NCBI RefSeq assembly: GCF_030814715.1
Contig: NZ_JAUSVO010000004.1
Span: 124,001 to 188,000 of the forward strand
DNA from: Kaistia dalseonensis
Lineage (GTDB): Bacteria; Pseudomonadota; Alphaproteobacteria; Rhizobiales; Kaistiaceae
Direction: 5' to 3'
Length of the DNA: 64,000 nucleotides
Shown: positions 1 through 8,181 of the stretch, piece after piece
Layout: every line of letters begins with the position of its first letter
How positions within the stretch are numbered: position 1 is the first letter of the stretch
Made by a program: the position numbers and the translations under genes
The notes under the pieces: model-generated
Databases searched by the model: none
Seen by the model: the letters and a program-made list of their open reading frames with translations, nothing else
What the model was told of the DNA's origin: nothing

Positions 1-2
1 TC

Positions 3-137
3 GACGAAGCCGTCTTCGCGGCCCGGCCTGCGGTGACGCTCGATCTGTCGGAGAACGAATTCGGCCTCGGCCGCGAATTGTTCCACCTCTTCCGCGCCAA
101 TGCGGAATCGGCCGAGCTGGGCGCCGGCGTGTTCTAA
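3..137 (+). CDS. C-terminal fragment of an unrecognised protein
   Basis: An open frame enters from the left edge and ends at TAA 135-137, giving about 44 residues that end in ELGAGVF. The fragment is mixed helix-like sequence with no motif I can assign. It is followed by two hairpins and a 385-bp gap before cysG, so it probably belongs to a separate upstream transcription unit. The codon pattern (third-position G/C) matches the neighbouring genes, which supports real coding. The family cannot be named from this piece. Confidence 0.6.
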   Translation, partial: DEAVFAARPAVTLDLSENEFGLGRELFHLFRANAESAELGAGVF

Positions 138-522
138 GGCGCCTGACGCCTGTCGGAATGGAAGCTCGCCTGAGCCTTCCATTCGCAGGCCGAGCAGGAT
201 CATGCCCCCGCGGGGGCAGGACTTTCTCGGCAGAACAGTATACCTAAATCACGATAGAATTAGTCGTGTATTAGCAAGGTCGTTTTGGCTCGTACGAGCA
301 TCGGTCGCTACCGATTGTTCCGTGCAAATGCGGGGAATTTGGTCCGGGCGCCGGCACATGGGTTCCAAAGCGTCGTGCTGCGCCTTGCTGCGTCTCAAGG
401 GAATGTTTTTTCGCCACCGCCGCAGATATTGGAACCTGCATCGTCGTGTTCCGGCGGCGCTTTCTCTAAATAGCTTGCAAGAATTCCAGTATTGCGCTCC
501 AGCGCGCATGGGGAGGTCGTCG
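138..522 (+). promoter_or_regulatory. Intergenic leader upstream of the cysG operon
   Basis: This 385-bp gap holds the end of the upstream unit and presumably the promoter of the sulfate assimilation operon. It contains two terminator-like hairpins (156-184 and 203-218) and then a more AT-rich stretch (about 236-285) that could carry promoter elements. No confident -35/-10 pair or riboswitch was recognised. A frame open through part of this gap and continuous with cysG lacks a family match and is not counted as coding. The Shine-Dalgarno GGGGAGG at 510-516 decides the cysG start at 523. Confidence 0.5.
156..218 (+). terminator. Two terminator-like hairpins after the upstream fragment
   Basis: Arms GAATGGAAG (156-164) and CTTCCATTC (176-184) form a 9-bp stem. 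A second element, TGCCCCCGCGGGGGCA at 203-218, is a perfect 16-bp palindrome. Neither is followed by a long T run, so rho-independent termination is plausible but not certain. Confidence 0.4.
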
Positions 523-1977
523 ATGGCAATAGCCCGTCGCAAGCTCGGCACGTTCCCGGCCTTCCACCGTGTGGAGGGACGCCGGGTCGTGGTCGTCGGC
601 GGGGGCGAGGAAGCGGCGGCGAAACTCCGGCTTCTGGCCGAGACCAGCGCCGATCTCGTACTCTTTGCACCTGAACTCGAAGCCGATGCGTCCCGCGATG
701 TCGGGGCGACCGGCGCGATCTGGCATGCGACATGGCCGACGGCGCAGGATATCGAGGGCGCGGCTCTCGTCTTTGCCGCGACCGGCGATCTCGATCGCGA
801 CATCGTCGTCCGCGATCTCGCCAAGTCGGCCGGCGTGCCGGTCAATGTCGTCGACCGTCCCGATCTTTGTGATTTCTTCACGCCGGCCCTCGTCAATCGG
901 GCGCCGCTCTGCGTCGCCATTTCCACGGAGGGTGCCGCGCCCGTGCTGGCGCGCCATGTGCGCGCGCGGATCGAGGCGCTGCTGCCGCCCGCTATCGGCG
1001 ATCTCGCAGGTCTCGCGGAGCGGCTGCGGGAGCGCGTCGGCGCCCGGATCAAGGGCGTCGAGGCGCGTCGCCGGTTCTGGGCACATTTCTTCACCGGACC
1101 GACGGCGGCCAAGCTTCTGTCCGGCCAGCTCGCCGAGGGCGAAGCCGAGGCCGGCGTTGCGATCGAGCGCTCGGCTGCGGGCGCTCTTGCTGGCCATGTC
1201 GGTCTCGCCGGGCATGTCAGCCTCGTCGGCGCCGGGCCCGGCGCGGAGGACCTGCTGACGCTGCGCGCGCAGCGCGTGCTGCAGGAGGCCGACGTCATCG
1301 TCTATGACAAGCTCGTTCCCGAGGCGATCGTCGCCATGGGAAGGCGGGATGCGTTGCGCATCTATGTCGGTAAGGCCAAGGGCGCGCATGCCGCCAGCCA
1401 GGACGAGATCAACGACATTCTGGTGCGTGAGGCCCGCGACGGCAGGCGGGTCGTGCGCCTGAAATCCGGCGACCCGCTCGTCTTCGGCCGCGCAGGCGAG
1501 GAGATGGCGGCGCTGCGGGCGGCGGGTATTCCGTTCGACATCGTCCCCGGCATCACGGCCGCGATCGCAGCGGCCGCGGAGAACGAGATTCCGCTGACGC
1601 TGCGCGGCGTGGCGTCGAGCCTGGTGATCGCCACCGGCCATGATCTCAAGGGCGATACCCTGCCGGACTGGGCGAACCTCGCTCTCTCCGGTGCCACGGT
1701 CGCCGTCTATATGGGGCGGACGGTTGCGGCCAAGGTCGCGGCCCGCTTGATCGAGAACGGGCTTGCCGTCTCGACGCCCGTCGCCGTGATCGAGAACGCC
1801 TCGCGCGACGATCGCAAAGCCTATGCCGGCCGTCTCGACGAACTGGCCGGCCTCGCCGACCGACCGGAGATCGACGGGCCGGTGATCATCATTGTCGGCC
1901 GCGTGGTGGCGGAAAGCGCGTTGGGCGTCGCTCCGATGCCGCTCGCAGCCATGACGTTTCAAGAACGGGCGGCCTGA
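523..1977 (+). CDS. cysG: Siroheme synthase CysG (precorrin-2 dehydrogenase/ferrochelatase + uroporphyrinogen-III methyltransferase)
   Basis: Trifunctional cytosolic enzyme making siroheme, the cofactor of the sulfite reductase encoded downstream. The 484-residue product has an N-terminal NAD-binding Rossmann segment with GGGEEAAAK, the NVVDRPDLCDFFTPA stretch typical of the dehydrogenase/chelatase half, and the ISTEGAAPVLAR segment. From about residue 230 comes the SUMT half, opening with VGAGPGAEDLLTLRA and containing KSGDPLVFGRAGEE. Length is close to E. coli CysG (457). Start 523 is chosen because GGGGAGG ends 6 nt upstream; the frame is open further upstream but that extension has no family similarity. 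First gene of an operon with DUF2849, cysI, cysH and DUF934, spaced by a few bases. Confidence 0.96.
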   Translation: MAIARRKLGTFPAFHRVEGRRVVVVGGGEEAAAKLRLLAETSADLVLFAPELEADASRDVGATGAIWHATWPTAQDIEGAALVFAATGDLDRDIVVRDLAKSAGVPVNVVDRPDLCDFFTPALVNRAPLCVAISTEGAAPVLARHVRARIEALLPPAIGDLAGLAERLRERVGARIKGVEARRRFWAHFFTGPTAAKLLSGQLAEGEAEAGVAIERSAAGALAGHVGLAGHVSLVGAGPGAEDLLTLRAQRVLQEADVIVYDKLVPEAIVAMGRRDALRIYVGKAKGAHAASQDEINDILVREARDGRRVVRLKSGDPLVFGRAGEEMAALRAAGIPFDIVPGITAAIAAAAENEIPLTLRGVASSLVIATGHDLKGDTLPDWANLALSGATVAVYMGRTVAAKVAARLIENGLAVSTPVAVIENASRDDRKAYAGRLDELAGLADRPEIDGPVIIIVGRVVAESALGVAPMPLAAMTFQERAA

Positions 1978-1986
1978 GGAAACGAC

Positions 1987-2304
1987 ATGACCGACAAGCT
2001 CATTACCGCAAATAATCTGGGCGACGGCCTCGTCGTCTTCCTGACGAGGGATGGCGGCTGGACCACCGATATCGCGCAGGCGCGCGTCATCGGACCGTCG
2101 GAGATCGATGCGGCGCTCGTCTATGCCAAGGCCCAGCACGATGCGCGCATCGTAATCGAGCCCTATGAGATCGAGACGACGGTCGAGGACGGCGTCCCCG
2201 TTCCCGTGCGGCTGCGCGAGCGCATCCGTGCCGCCGGGCCGACCGTCGCCTATGGCGAAGCTGAACTTCTCGAGCGGGCAGCCGCTTCAAAGCATCCGGG
2301 TTGA
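1987..2304 (+). CDS. DUF2849 domain protein
   Basis: A 105-residue soluble protein beginning MTDKLITANNLGDGLVVFLT, matching the DUF2849 family, which in alphaproteobacteria is found between cysG and the sulfite/nitrite reductase gene. No catalytic residues or membrane segments are visible. It starts 9 bp after the cysG stop with a Shine-Dalgarno-like AGGA overlapping that stop, and ends 3 bp before cysI. Tight packing suggests an accessory role in siroheme loading, electron transfer or assembly of sulfite reductase; that role is inference, as the family has no established biochemical function known to me. Confidence 0.88.
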   Translation: MTDKLITANNLGDGLVVFLTRDGGWTTDIAQARVIGPSEIDAALVYAKAQHDARIVIEPYEIETTVEDGVPVPVRLRERIRAAGPTVAYGEAELLERAAASKHPG

Positions 2305-2307
2305 TCG

Positions 2308-3966
2308 ATGTATCGTTACGATGAGTTCGACCATGAGTTCGTGACCGCCCGCGTCGCGCAGTTCCGCGACCAGGTCGAGCGGCGCGTCAGCGGCGACATC
2401 ACGGAAGACCAGTTCAAGCCGCTCCGGCTGATGAACGGCGTCTATCTCCAACTGCACGCCTATATGCTGCGCATCGCCGTGCCTTATGGCACGCTCAACG
2501 GCCGTCAGGTGCGGATGCTGGCGCATATCGCGCGCAAATATGATCGCGGCTACGGCCATTTCACGACGCGGCAGAACATCCAGTTCAACTGGCCCAAGCT
2601 GTCGGACATTCCCGATATCCTGGCCGAACTCGCCACCGTCGAGATGCACGCGATCCAGACCTCGGGCAATTGCATCCGCAATGTCACGGCTGATCATTTT
2701 GCGGGTGCTGCCGCCGACGAGGTCGCCGATCCCAGGCCCTATGCCGAAATCCTGCGGCAATGGTCGTCGCTGCATCCCGAATTCCTCTTCCTGCCCAGGA
2801 AGTTCAAGGTCGCGGTGACCGGCGCCGAGCGCGACCGTGCGGCGATCCAGTTGCACGATATCGGCCTGCATCTGAAGCGGAACGAGAGAGGCGAACTCGG
2901 CTTTGCCGTCTATGTCGGCGGCGGCCAGGGCCGCACACCCATGGTGGCGAAGAAGATCCGCGACTTCCTGCCCGAAGAGGACCTGCTCTCCTATTCGGAG
3001 GCTATCCTCCGCGTCTACAATCTGAACGGCCGTCGCGACAACAAATACAAGGCGCGCATCAAGATCCTCGTCCATGAGACGGGCCTTGAAGAGATCGCGC
3101 GCCAGGTCGAGGAGGAATGGGAGCGCATTCGCGCCGGCGCCCTCAAGCTGCCGCTCGACGAGGTGGAACGCATCCGCGCCTATTTCGCGGCGCCCGATGC
3201 GCTGAAGCCGCTCCAGCCCAGCGCCGCGCTCGCGACCGCACGGGCCGCCGATCCGGAATTCGACGCCTGGGTGAAGCGCAACACGCATCCTCATCGCGTG
3301 CCGGGCCATGTCTCGGTCACGATCTCGCTGAAGGCGATCGGCGGCACGCCGGGCGACGCCACGGCCGACCAGATGGAAGCCGTCGCCGATCTGGCCGAGC
3401 GCTATGCCTTCGATGAGGTCCGCGTCAGCCATGAGCAGAACCTGATCCTGCCGCATGTCGCCGAGGGAGACTTGGCCGCGATCTATGCGAGCCTGGTCGC
3501 GAACGATCTCGCGGCCGCCAATGCGGGCTTCATTACCGACATCATCGCCTGCCCCGGCCTCGATTATTGCGCGCTCGCCAATGCCCGGTCCATTCCGGTA
3601 GCCCAGCGCATTTCGCAGCGCTTCGGCGATATTGAACGGCAGCGCGAGATCGGCGATCTCAAGATCAAGATCTCCGGCTGCATCAATGCCTGCGGCCACC
3701 ACCATGTCGGCCATATCGGCATTCTCGGCGTCGAGAAGAAGGGCGAGGAGTTCTACCAGATCTCGCTCGGTGGCTCGGGCGACGAGAACGCGGCGATCGG
3801 CGAGATCATCGGGCGCGGCTTCTCGACCGAGGAGATCGTCGACGCGATCGAGACGCTGGTCGATACCTATATCGCGCAGCGCGAGAGCCCGGAGGAGACC
3901 TTCCTCGCCGCCTATCAGCGCCTCGGCCAGGCCCCGTTCAAGGAAGCGCTCTATGGCACGGCTTGA
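2308..3966 (+). CDS. cysI: Sulfite/nitrite reductase hemoprotein (CysI-like)
   Basis: Siroheme/[4Fe-4S] reductase that reduces sulfite to sulfide in assimilation (the family also includes assimilatory nitrite reductases). The 552-residue protein has duplicated ferredoxin-like and siroheme domains. Cluster ligands are visible as C415-x5-C421 (CPGLDYC) and C458-x3-C462 (GCINACGHH). An N-terminal siroheme-contact segment RQNIQFNW is also present. Neighbours cysG (makes siroheme) and cysH (makes sulfite) favour sulfite as substrate. No flavoprotein partner (CysJ) is encoded here, so ferredoxin is a likely donor (inference). Confidence 0.95.
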   Translation: MYRYDEFDHEFVTARVAQFRDQVERRVSGDITEDQFKPLRLMNGVYLQLHAYMLRIAVPYGTLNGRQVRMLAHIARKYDRGYGHFTTRQNIQFNWPKLSDIPDILAELATVEMHAIQTSGNCIRNVTADHFAGAAADEVADPRPYAEILRQWSSLHPEFLFLPRKFKVAVTGAERDRAAIQLHDIGLHLKRNERGELGFAVYVGGGQGRTPMVAKKIRDFLPEEDLLSYSEAILRVYNLNGRRDNKYKARIKILVHETGLEEIARQVEEEWERIRAGALKLPLDEVERIRAYFAAPDALKPLQPSAALATARAADPEFDAWVKRNTHPHRVPGHVSVTISLKAIGGTPGDATADQMEAVADLAERYAFDEVRVSHEQNLILPHVAEGDLAAIYASLVANDLAAANAGFITDIIACPGLDYCALANARSIPVAQRISQRFGDIERQREIGDLKIKISGCINACGHHHVGHIGILGVEKKGEEFYQISLGGSGDENAAIGEIIGRGFSTEEIVDAIETLVDTYIAQRESPEETFLAAYQRLGQAPFKEALYGTA

Positions 3967-4723
3967 TCCGGCGGCGTCCGGCTTCGACCAGCCCGCGCCG
4001 GTGTTCGACCATGAGAGCGCCGGCCTGCAGGATGTCGCGGTGCTGAACGCGCGGGCGGCCGGCCTTTCCTCCCGCGAGGTCGTGGCGCGCGCGCTGTTCG
4101 AGCTTTTCCCGGAGCGGATCGCGCTGGTGTCGAGCTTCGGCGCGGAATCCTCCGTGCTGCTGCATCTGGTCGCCTCGGTCGATCGCAGCGTGCCGGTGGT
4201 GTTCATCGATACGCTCAGGCTCTTTCCGGAAACGCTCGCCTATCGCGACACGCTCGTCGAGCGGCTGGGCCTCACGAATGTGCGGACCGTCGTCCCGCTC
4301 GCCGAGACATTGGCGGCGCAGGATCCCTATAAGGGGCTCTGGATGAGCAATGCCGATCTTTGCTGCCACATCCGCAAGACCGAGCCGCTGGAGCGCGCGC
4401 TCGAGGGCTTCGATGCATGGTTCACCGGCCGCAAGCGCTTCCAGGCCGCGACGCGCGCCGAGATCCAGCTCTTCGAGCGCGATGGTGCCCGCATCAAGGT
4501 CAACCCGCTCGCGACATGGTCCTCGGCGGAACTCAAGGCCTATATGGCCGAGCACGACCTGCCGGCGCACCCGCTGGTGGCGCAAGGCTATCCCTCGATC
4601 GGCTGCGTGCCCTGCACCTCGAAGGTGAAGCCGGGCGAGGACGAACGCGCCGGGCGCTGGCGCGGGCTCGACAAGATCGAGTGCGGCATTCATCTTGGCG
4701 AGAAAGACGGCAGCGGCATCTGA
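3953..4723 (+). CDS. cysH: APS/PAPS reductase CysH, iron-sulfur type
   Basis: Thioredoxin-dependent reductase forming sulfite from adenylylsulfate. The product (256 residues) carries the PAPS-reductase fold signature SSFGAESSVLLHL near residues 60-72, a CC pair at 137-138 and CVPC at 218-221, i.e. the CC...CxxC ligands of the [4Fe-4S] subgroup that mostly uses APS. The catalytic-tail cysteine is C244 in ECGIH. Start 3953 overlaps the cysI stop by 14 bp, the closest ATG consistent with family length; the frame is open further upstream inside cysI but that is not homologous. Translational coupling to cysI is likely. Confidence 0.94.
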   Translation: MARLDPAASGFDQPAPVFDHESAGLQDVAVLNARAAGLSSREVVARALFELFPERIALVSSFGAESSVLLHLVASVDRSVPVVFIDTLRLFPETLAYRDTLVERLGLTNVRTVVPLAETLAAQDPYKGLWMSNADLCCHIRKTEPLERALEGFDAWFTGRKRFQAATRAEIQLFERDGARIKVNPLATWSSAELKAYMAEHDLPAHPLVAQGYPSIGCVPCTSKVKPGEDERAGRWRGLDKIECGIHLGEKDGSGI

Positions 4724-4724
4724 C

Positions 4725-5246
4725 ATGGCACTCTGGAAAAACGGCGCATTCGCCGAGGACAATTTCAGGCTCGTCCCCGACGAGGCGGCGCTCGCCGATG
4801 GCGAGCCGTCGATCGTGACGCTGGCGCGTTTTCGCGCCGAGCGCGACCAGTTGCTCGGGCGCAATACACCGATCGGCCTGCTCATTCCACCGGGCGCCGA
4901 CTGGTCCGATATCGTCGGTGACCTCTCGCGCTTCTCCGTCATCGCGCTCGACCTGCCGAAATTCGCCGATGGCCGCGCCTTCTCGATCGGCCGGTTGCTG
5001 CGCGACCGTGACGGCTTCACGGGCGAATTGCGCGCCGTCGGCGCCTTCTTCCTCGACCAGATGCCATTCCTGAAACGCGTCGGCTTCGACGCATTCTCGA
5101 CCAGTGATCCGCTGGTCCTAAAGGGGCTGGAAGAGGGGCGCTGGCCCGAGGTCACGGAATATTATCAGCCCGCTTCGGACATCGGCGAAGTGCCCGCCGG
5201 CAAGCGGCCCTGGGCGCGGCGGCCGGCTCCGAAGGCGGCCGAATAG
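4725..5246 (+). CDS. DUF934 domain protein of the sulfate assimilation operon
   Basis: A 173-residue soluble protein of the DUF934 family, regularly found beside cysI/cysH in alpha- and betaproteobacteria. Recognisable core: DLPKFADGRAFSIGRLLRDR (about residues 78-97) and the aromatic motif near VTEYYQP toward the C-terminus. It begins 1 bp after the cysH stop, so it belongs to the same transcript. Function is not established; context suggests a sulfite-reduction accessory protein. An alternative start 30 bp upstream inside cysH is less likely. Confidence 0.9.
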   Translation: MALWKNGAFAEDNFRLVPDEAALADGEPSIVTLARFRAERDQLLGRNTPIGLLIPPGADWSDIVGDLSRFSVIALDLPKFADGRAFSIGRLLRDRDGFTGELRAVGAFFLDQMPFLKRVGFDAFSTSDPLVLKGLEEGRWPEVTEYYQPASDIGEVPAGKRPWARRPAPKAAE

Positions 5247-5350
5247 GCCACACGAGACTGTGCGGCTCCGTATTGTTGCGGACTGTCATCGGCTTGTGAG
5301 CATGCTATGCAAGCGTCGGCATAAAGCCCAACTAGCGTGAGGTTCGCTCC

Positions 5351-5878
5351 ATGTCCGATCTCGTTGTCATCGTCTATCCGTCCGAAGAAAAGGCTGAAGA
5401 GGTTCGTCAGCACCTTCTGAAGCTGCAGAAGGAATATCTGATCACGCTCGCCGACGCGGTGATCGCGGTGAAGACCGAGAGCGGCCACATCAAGCTGAAC
5501 CAGCTCGTCAACACGACGGCGACGGGCGCCATTTCGGGCGGCTTCTGGGGCCTGCTGATCGGTACGCTGTTCCTGATGCCGGTCGTCGGCGCGGCGATCG
5601 GTGCCGCCTCGGGCGCCCTCGGTGGCGCGCTGGCCGATTTCGGCATCGACGACAAGTTCATCAAGGAACTCGCCGAGAGCATCCAGCCGGGCAATGCGGC
5701 GCTCTTCGTGCTGATCAAGCAGATGACGGCCGACAAGGTCCTGGAAGAGATCAAGGGCTCGGGCGGCGTCGTGCTCAAGACCTCGCTCGACCACACCAAG
5801 GAGCAGGCGCTCCGCGACGCGCTCAACGCGTCCGTCCCGGCCGAGACGACCCCGGAAGCCCCGGCTCCGCAGGCGTAA
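5351..5878 (+). CDS. DUF1269 domain membrane protein
   Basis: A 175-residue protein of the DUF1269 family. Residues about 1-45 form an N-terminal alpha/beta segment. Residues about 57-100 are a glycine-zipper-rich hydrophobic hairpin (GAISGGFWGLLIG, then VVGAAIGAASGALGGALAD), and a hydrophilic C-terminal domain ends in an Ala/Pro tail. Probably inner-membrane associated. It is separated from the cys operon by about 100 bp and has its own GTGAGG-like ribosome site, so it is probably expressed independently. No specific function is known for this family. Confidence 0.88.
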   Translation: MSDLVVIVYPSEEKAEEVRQHLLKLQKEYLITLADAVIAVKTESGHIKLNQLVNTTATGAISGGFWGLLIGTLFLMPVVGAAIGAASGALGGALADFGIDDKFIKELAESIQPGNAALFVLIKQMTADKVLEEIKGSGGVVLKTSLDHTKEQALRDALNASVPAETTPEAPAPQA

Positions 5879-5927
5879 AGACGTTCCACTTTCGCGGTAT
5901 CGGTCTGCGACCGGTCCGAACAAGACT

Positions 5928-6031
5928 CCGTCATCCCGGGCGAAGACCCGGGATCCATTCAGCTGTTAAGACGCTCGGCAAAGCTCCCGGCGCTTCGGCT
6001 GAATGGATCCCCGCTTGCGCGGGGATGACGG
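5928..6031. repeat. Paired palindromic intergenic repeat (GTCAT...ATCCA type), inverted pair
   Basis: Left copy 5928-5963 reads CCGTCATCCCGGGCGAAGAC then CCCGGGATCCATTCAGC. Right copy 5998-6031 is the same element on the other strand (GCTGAATGGATCCCCGC ... GGGGATGACGG). Each copy is itself a hairpin, and the pair forms a larger inverted repeat between the convergent DUF1269 and ABC permease genes, where it could act as a bidirectional terminator. A second pair with the same core lies at 15149-15236. Confidence 0.85.
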
Positions 6032-6056
6032 CTCGAATGGGCTGCTCGCCTTCTGC

Positions 6057-7199
6057 TCAGTCCAGCGTCCGCCGATAGCGGAAGAGGGCGATGGTCGCGA
6101 CGACGAGCCAGAAGGCTGCGATCGCGCCGAGCTCCCCGCTGATGTCGCCCATGTGGCTGCCCTTCAGCATGATGCCGCGCACCGAGCGCAGATAATGCGT
6201 CAGCGGCAGGACCGAGCCGACCCATTGGGCCCATTCCGGCATGCCGCGAAAAGGGAACATGAAGCCGGAAAGCAGGATCGAGGGCAGGAACCAGAAGAAG
6301 GTCATCTGCATCGCCTGCATCTGGCTCCGCGCGATCGTCGAGAACGTGTAGCCCAGCGTCACATTGGCGGCGATGAAGACCAGCGTGGCGGCGAGCAGCA
6401 ACGCCATCGATCCCATCATCGGCACGTGGAACAGGAACTCGGCGCAGATCAGGATCAGCGACACCTGCACCAGCCCGATGCCGATATAGGGCACGATCTT
6501 GCCGATCATGATCTCGACCGGCGTCGCCGGCATGGCCATGAGGTTTTCGAGCGTGCCGCGCTCTCGCTCGCGTGTCAGCGCCAGTGCCGTCATCAGGATC
6601 GTCGTCATGGTGAGGATGGTGCCGAGCAGGCCGGGCACGATGTTGTACGCGGTGATGCCCTCGGGATTGTAGCGGCGGTGAATGATGAGATCGACCGCCG
6701 ATGGCGTCGTCGCCTTGGTCGCGAGCGGCCCGGCAAGCTGCCGCGCCAGCGCAATATCGATGATCTGGGGCAGCGCGCCCAGCGTGTTCGACGTCGCCGA
6801 GGGATCGGTCGCATCGGCCTCGATCAGGATCTGGGGCCTCAGACCGCGCACCAGGTCGCGCTCGAAATCGGGCGGAATGGAAATGACATAGGCGGCCGTG
6901 CCGTCCATCAGCGCCTTGTCGGCGTCCGCCTCGCTCGCAATCCCCGGCGCGATCGCGAAATAGTCCGAGCTCGCCAGCGCCGCGACGATCGCGCGCACGT
7001 TCGGCCCGTTATCGGCGGCGGTGATCAGAGCCGGCAGGCGCTTCGGGTCGGTATTGATCGCATAGCCGAACAGGACGAGTTGCAGCACCGGAATCACGAG
7101 GATCATCGCGAAGGTCAGCCGGTCGCGCTTCAGCTGGATGATCTCCTTGATCATCAGTGCGCTGATGCGCGAGGGCGAGAAGCGGCTGGCGGCACTCAC
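6057..7199 (-). CDS. ABC-2 type transporter permease (YbhS/YbhR-like)
   Basis: Inner-membrane subunit of an exporter. The 380-residue protein has the ABC-2 layout: one N-terminal membrane segment (about residues 29-47), a large extracytoplasmic domain (about 50-185), then about five membrane segments to the C-terminus. The ...LTRERERGTLENLMAMPATPVEIMIGK... coupling region lies between them. The start is GTG overlapping the upstream ATPase stop (GTGA), showing translational coupling. In E. coli the related operon has two such permeases (YbhS and YbhR); here only one is present, so a homodimer is likely. Substrate unknown; drugs or lipophilic compounds by analogy. Confidence 0.92.
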   Translation of the reverse strand: MSAASRFSPSRISALMIKEIIQLKRDRLTFAMILVIPVLQLVLFGYAINTDPKRLPALITAADNGPNVRAIVAALASSDYFAIAPGIASEADADKALMDGTAAYVISIPPDFERDLVRGLRPQILIEADATDPSATSNTLGALPQIIDIALARQLAGPLATKATTPSAVDLIIHRRYNPEGITAYNIVPGLLGTILTMTTILMTALALTRERERGTLENLMAMPATPVEIMIGKIVPYIGIGLVQVSLILICAEFLFHVPMMGSMALLLAATLVFIAANVTLGYTFSTIARSQMQAMQMTFFWFLPSILLSGFMFPFRGMPEWAQWVGSVLPLTHYLRSVRGIMLKGSHMGDISGELGAIAAFWLVVATIALFRYRRTLD

Positions 7200-8176
7200 G
7201 CGGGGCGTCCGTTCTCGTCGGGCCCGTTGGGCGGTCGGTCCTCGATCCGCGCCGTCTGCATCAGGCGGATGAAGACGTCTTCGAGGCTCGTCTCGCCGGG
7301 CCGGGCGACGGCCGCGCTGCCGATCTCCGCCAGCGCGGTGTCGACGGCCTGTTGCAGGACCATGGGATCGGGCCCGACGACATGGAGATCATTGCCGAAC
7401 GGCGCAACCTGCTCCACGCCTGGTCGGTCACGCACCGCATTGGCGATGGCGATGATGTCGCCGCCGCTGATGATCATGGTGGAGAGGCCAGATTGCGCGA
7501 TCACCTCGGCGACCGTCCCGCGGGCGACGATATGGCCATAGGCGATATAGATGATGCGATGGCAGCGCTCGGCCTCGTCCATGTAATGGGTCGAGACGAG
7601 GACGGTGAGGCCGTCCGCCGCGAGCCGATGGATCTCGTCCCAGAACTCCCGCCGCGCGAGCGGGTCGACCCCGGCGGTGGGCTCGTCGAGCAGCAATAGT
7701 TTCGGCTGGTGCATGACGGAGGCGGCGAGCGCGAGACGCTGCTTCCAACCGCCCGAGAGCGAGCCGGCCAGCTGGTTGCGCCGGGAGGTCAGGCCGAGCC
7801 GCTCCAACGTTTCCCGGACGCGCTCCTTCCGATGATCGATCGCATAGATCCGTGCAACGAAATCGAGATTCTCGCGGATCGTCAGGTCCTCGTAGAAGGA
7901 GAAGCGCTGCGTCATGTAGCCGACCTCGCGCTTGATCCGGTCGGCATCCTTCAGAATGTCCATGCCGAGGCAGGTGCCGGAGCCCGAATCCGGCTTGAGC
8001 AGGCCGCAGATCATGCGGATCGTCGTCGTCTTGCCGGAACCGTTGGGCCCGAGGAAGCCGACGATTTCGCCCCGCTTCACATCGAGGGCGACATCATCGA
8101 CGACCTTCTTGCCGCCGAAGCTCTTGGTCAGGCCGGAAATCGCGATGACTGTCTCGCCCGCCATGGCGTCGGCCAC
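7196..8176 (-). CDS. ABC transporter ATP-binding protein (YbhF-like, single domain)
   Basis: Cytoplasmic ATPase of the efflux system. The 326-residue protein shows Walker A GPNGSGKTT (about residues 44-52), Q-loop region YMTQRFSFYED, signature LSGGWKQRLALA, Walker B LLLLDEPTAGVDP and switch STHYMDEAERC. A C-terminal extension of about 80 residues ends EDVFIRLMQ, typical of drug/lipid-export ATPases of the ABC-2 class. E. coli YbhF is a fused double ATPase; this is a single-domain version that should dimerise. It lies 5 bp downstream of the HlyD gene and overlaps the permease gene by 4 bp. Confidence 0.94.
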   Translation of the reverse strand: MADAMAGETVIAISGLTKSFGGKKVVDDVALDVKRGEIVGFLGPNGSGKTTTIRMICGLLKPDSGSGTCLGMDILKDADRIKREVGYMTQRFSFYEDLTIRENLDFVARIYAIDHRKERVRETLERLGLTSRRNQLAGSLSGGWKQRLALAASVMHQPKLLLLDEPTAGVDPLARREFWDEIHRLAADGLTVLVSTHYMDEAERCHRIIYIAYGHIVARGTVAEVIAQSGLSTMIISGGDIIAIANAVRDRPGVEQVAPFGNDLHVVGPDPMVLQQAVDTALAEIGSAAVARPGETSLEDVFIRLMQTARIEDRPPNGPDENGRPA

Positions 8177-8181
8177 AATGG

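Noticed and set aside
100-522. N-terminal extension of cysG by 141 codons
   Set aside because: The added sequence crosses hairpins, has no family similarity, and a strong ribosome site marks ATG 523.
466-2139. 557-codon open frame on minus strand opposite cysG
   Set aside because: Shadow frame caused by GC-rich codon bias; the plus strand encodes an unmistakable siroheme synthase.
2287-4206. 639-codon open frame on minus strand opposite cysI
   Set aside because: Arg/Asp/Leu-rich shadow without domain similarity; the plus strand carries intact siroheme/4Fe-4S motifs.
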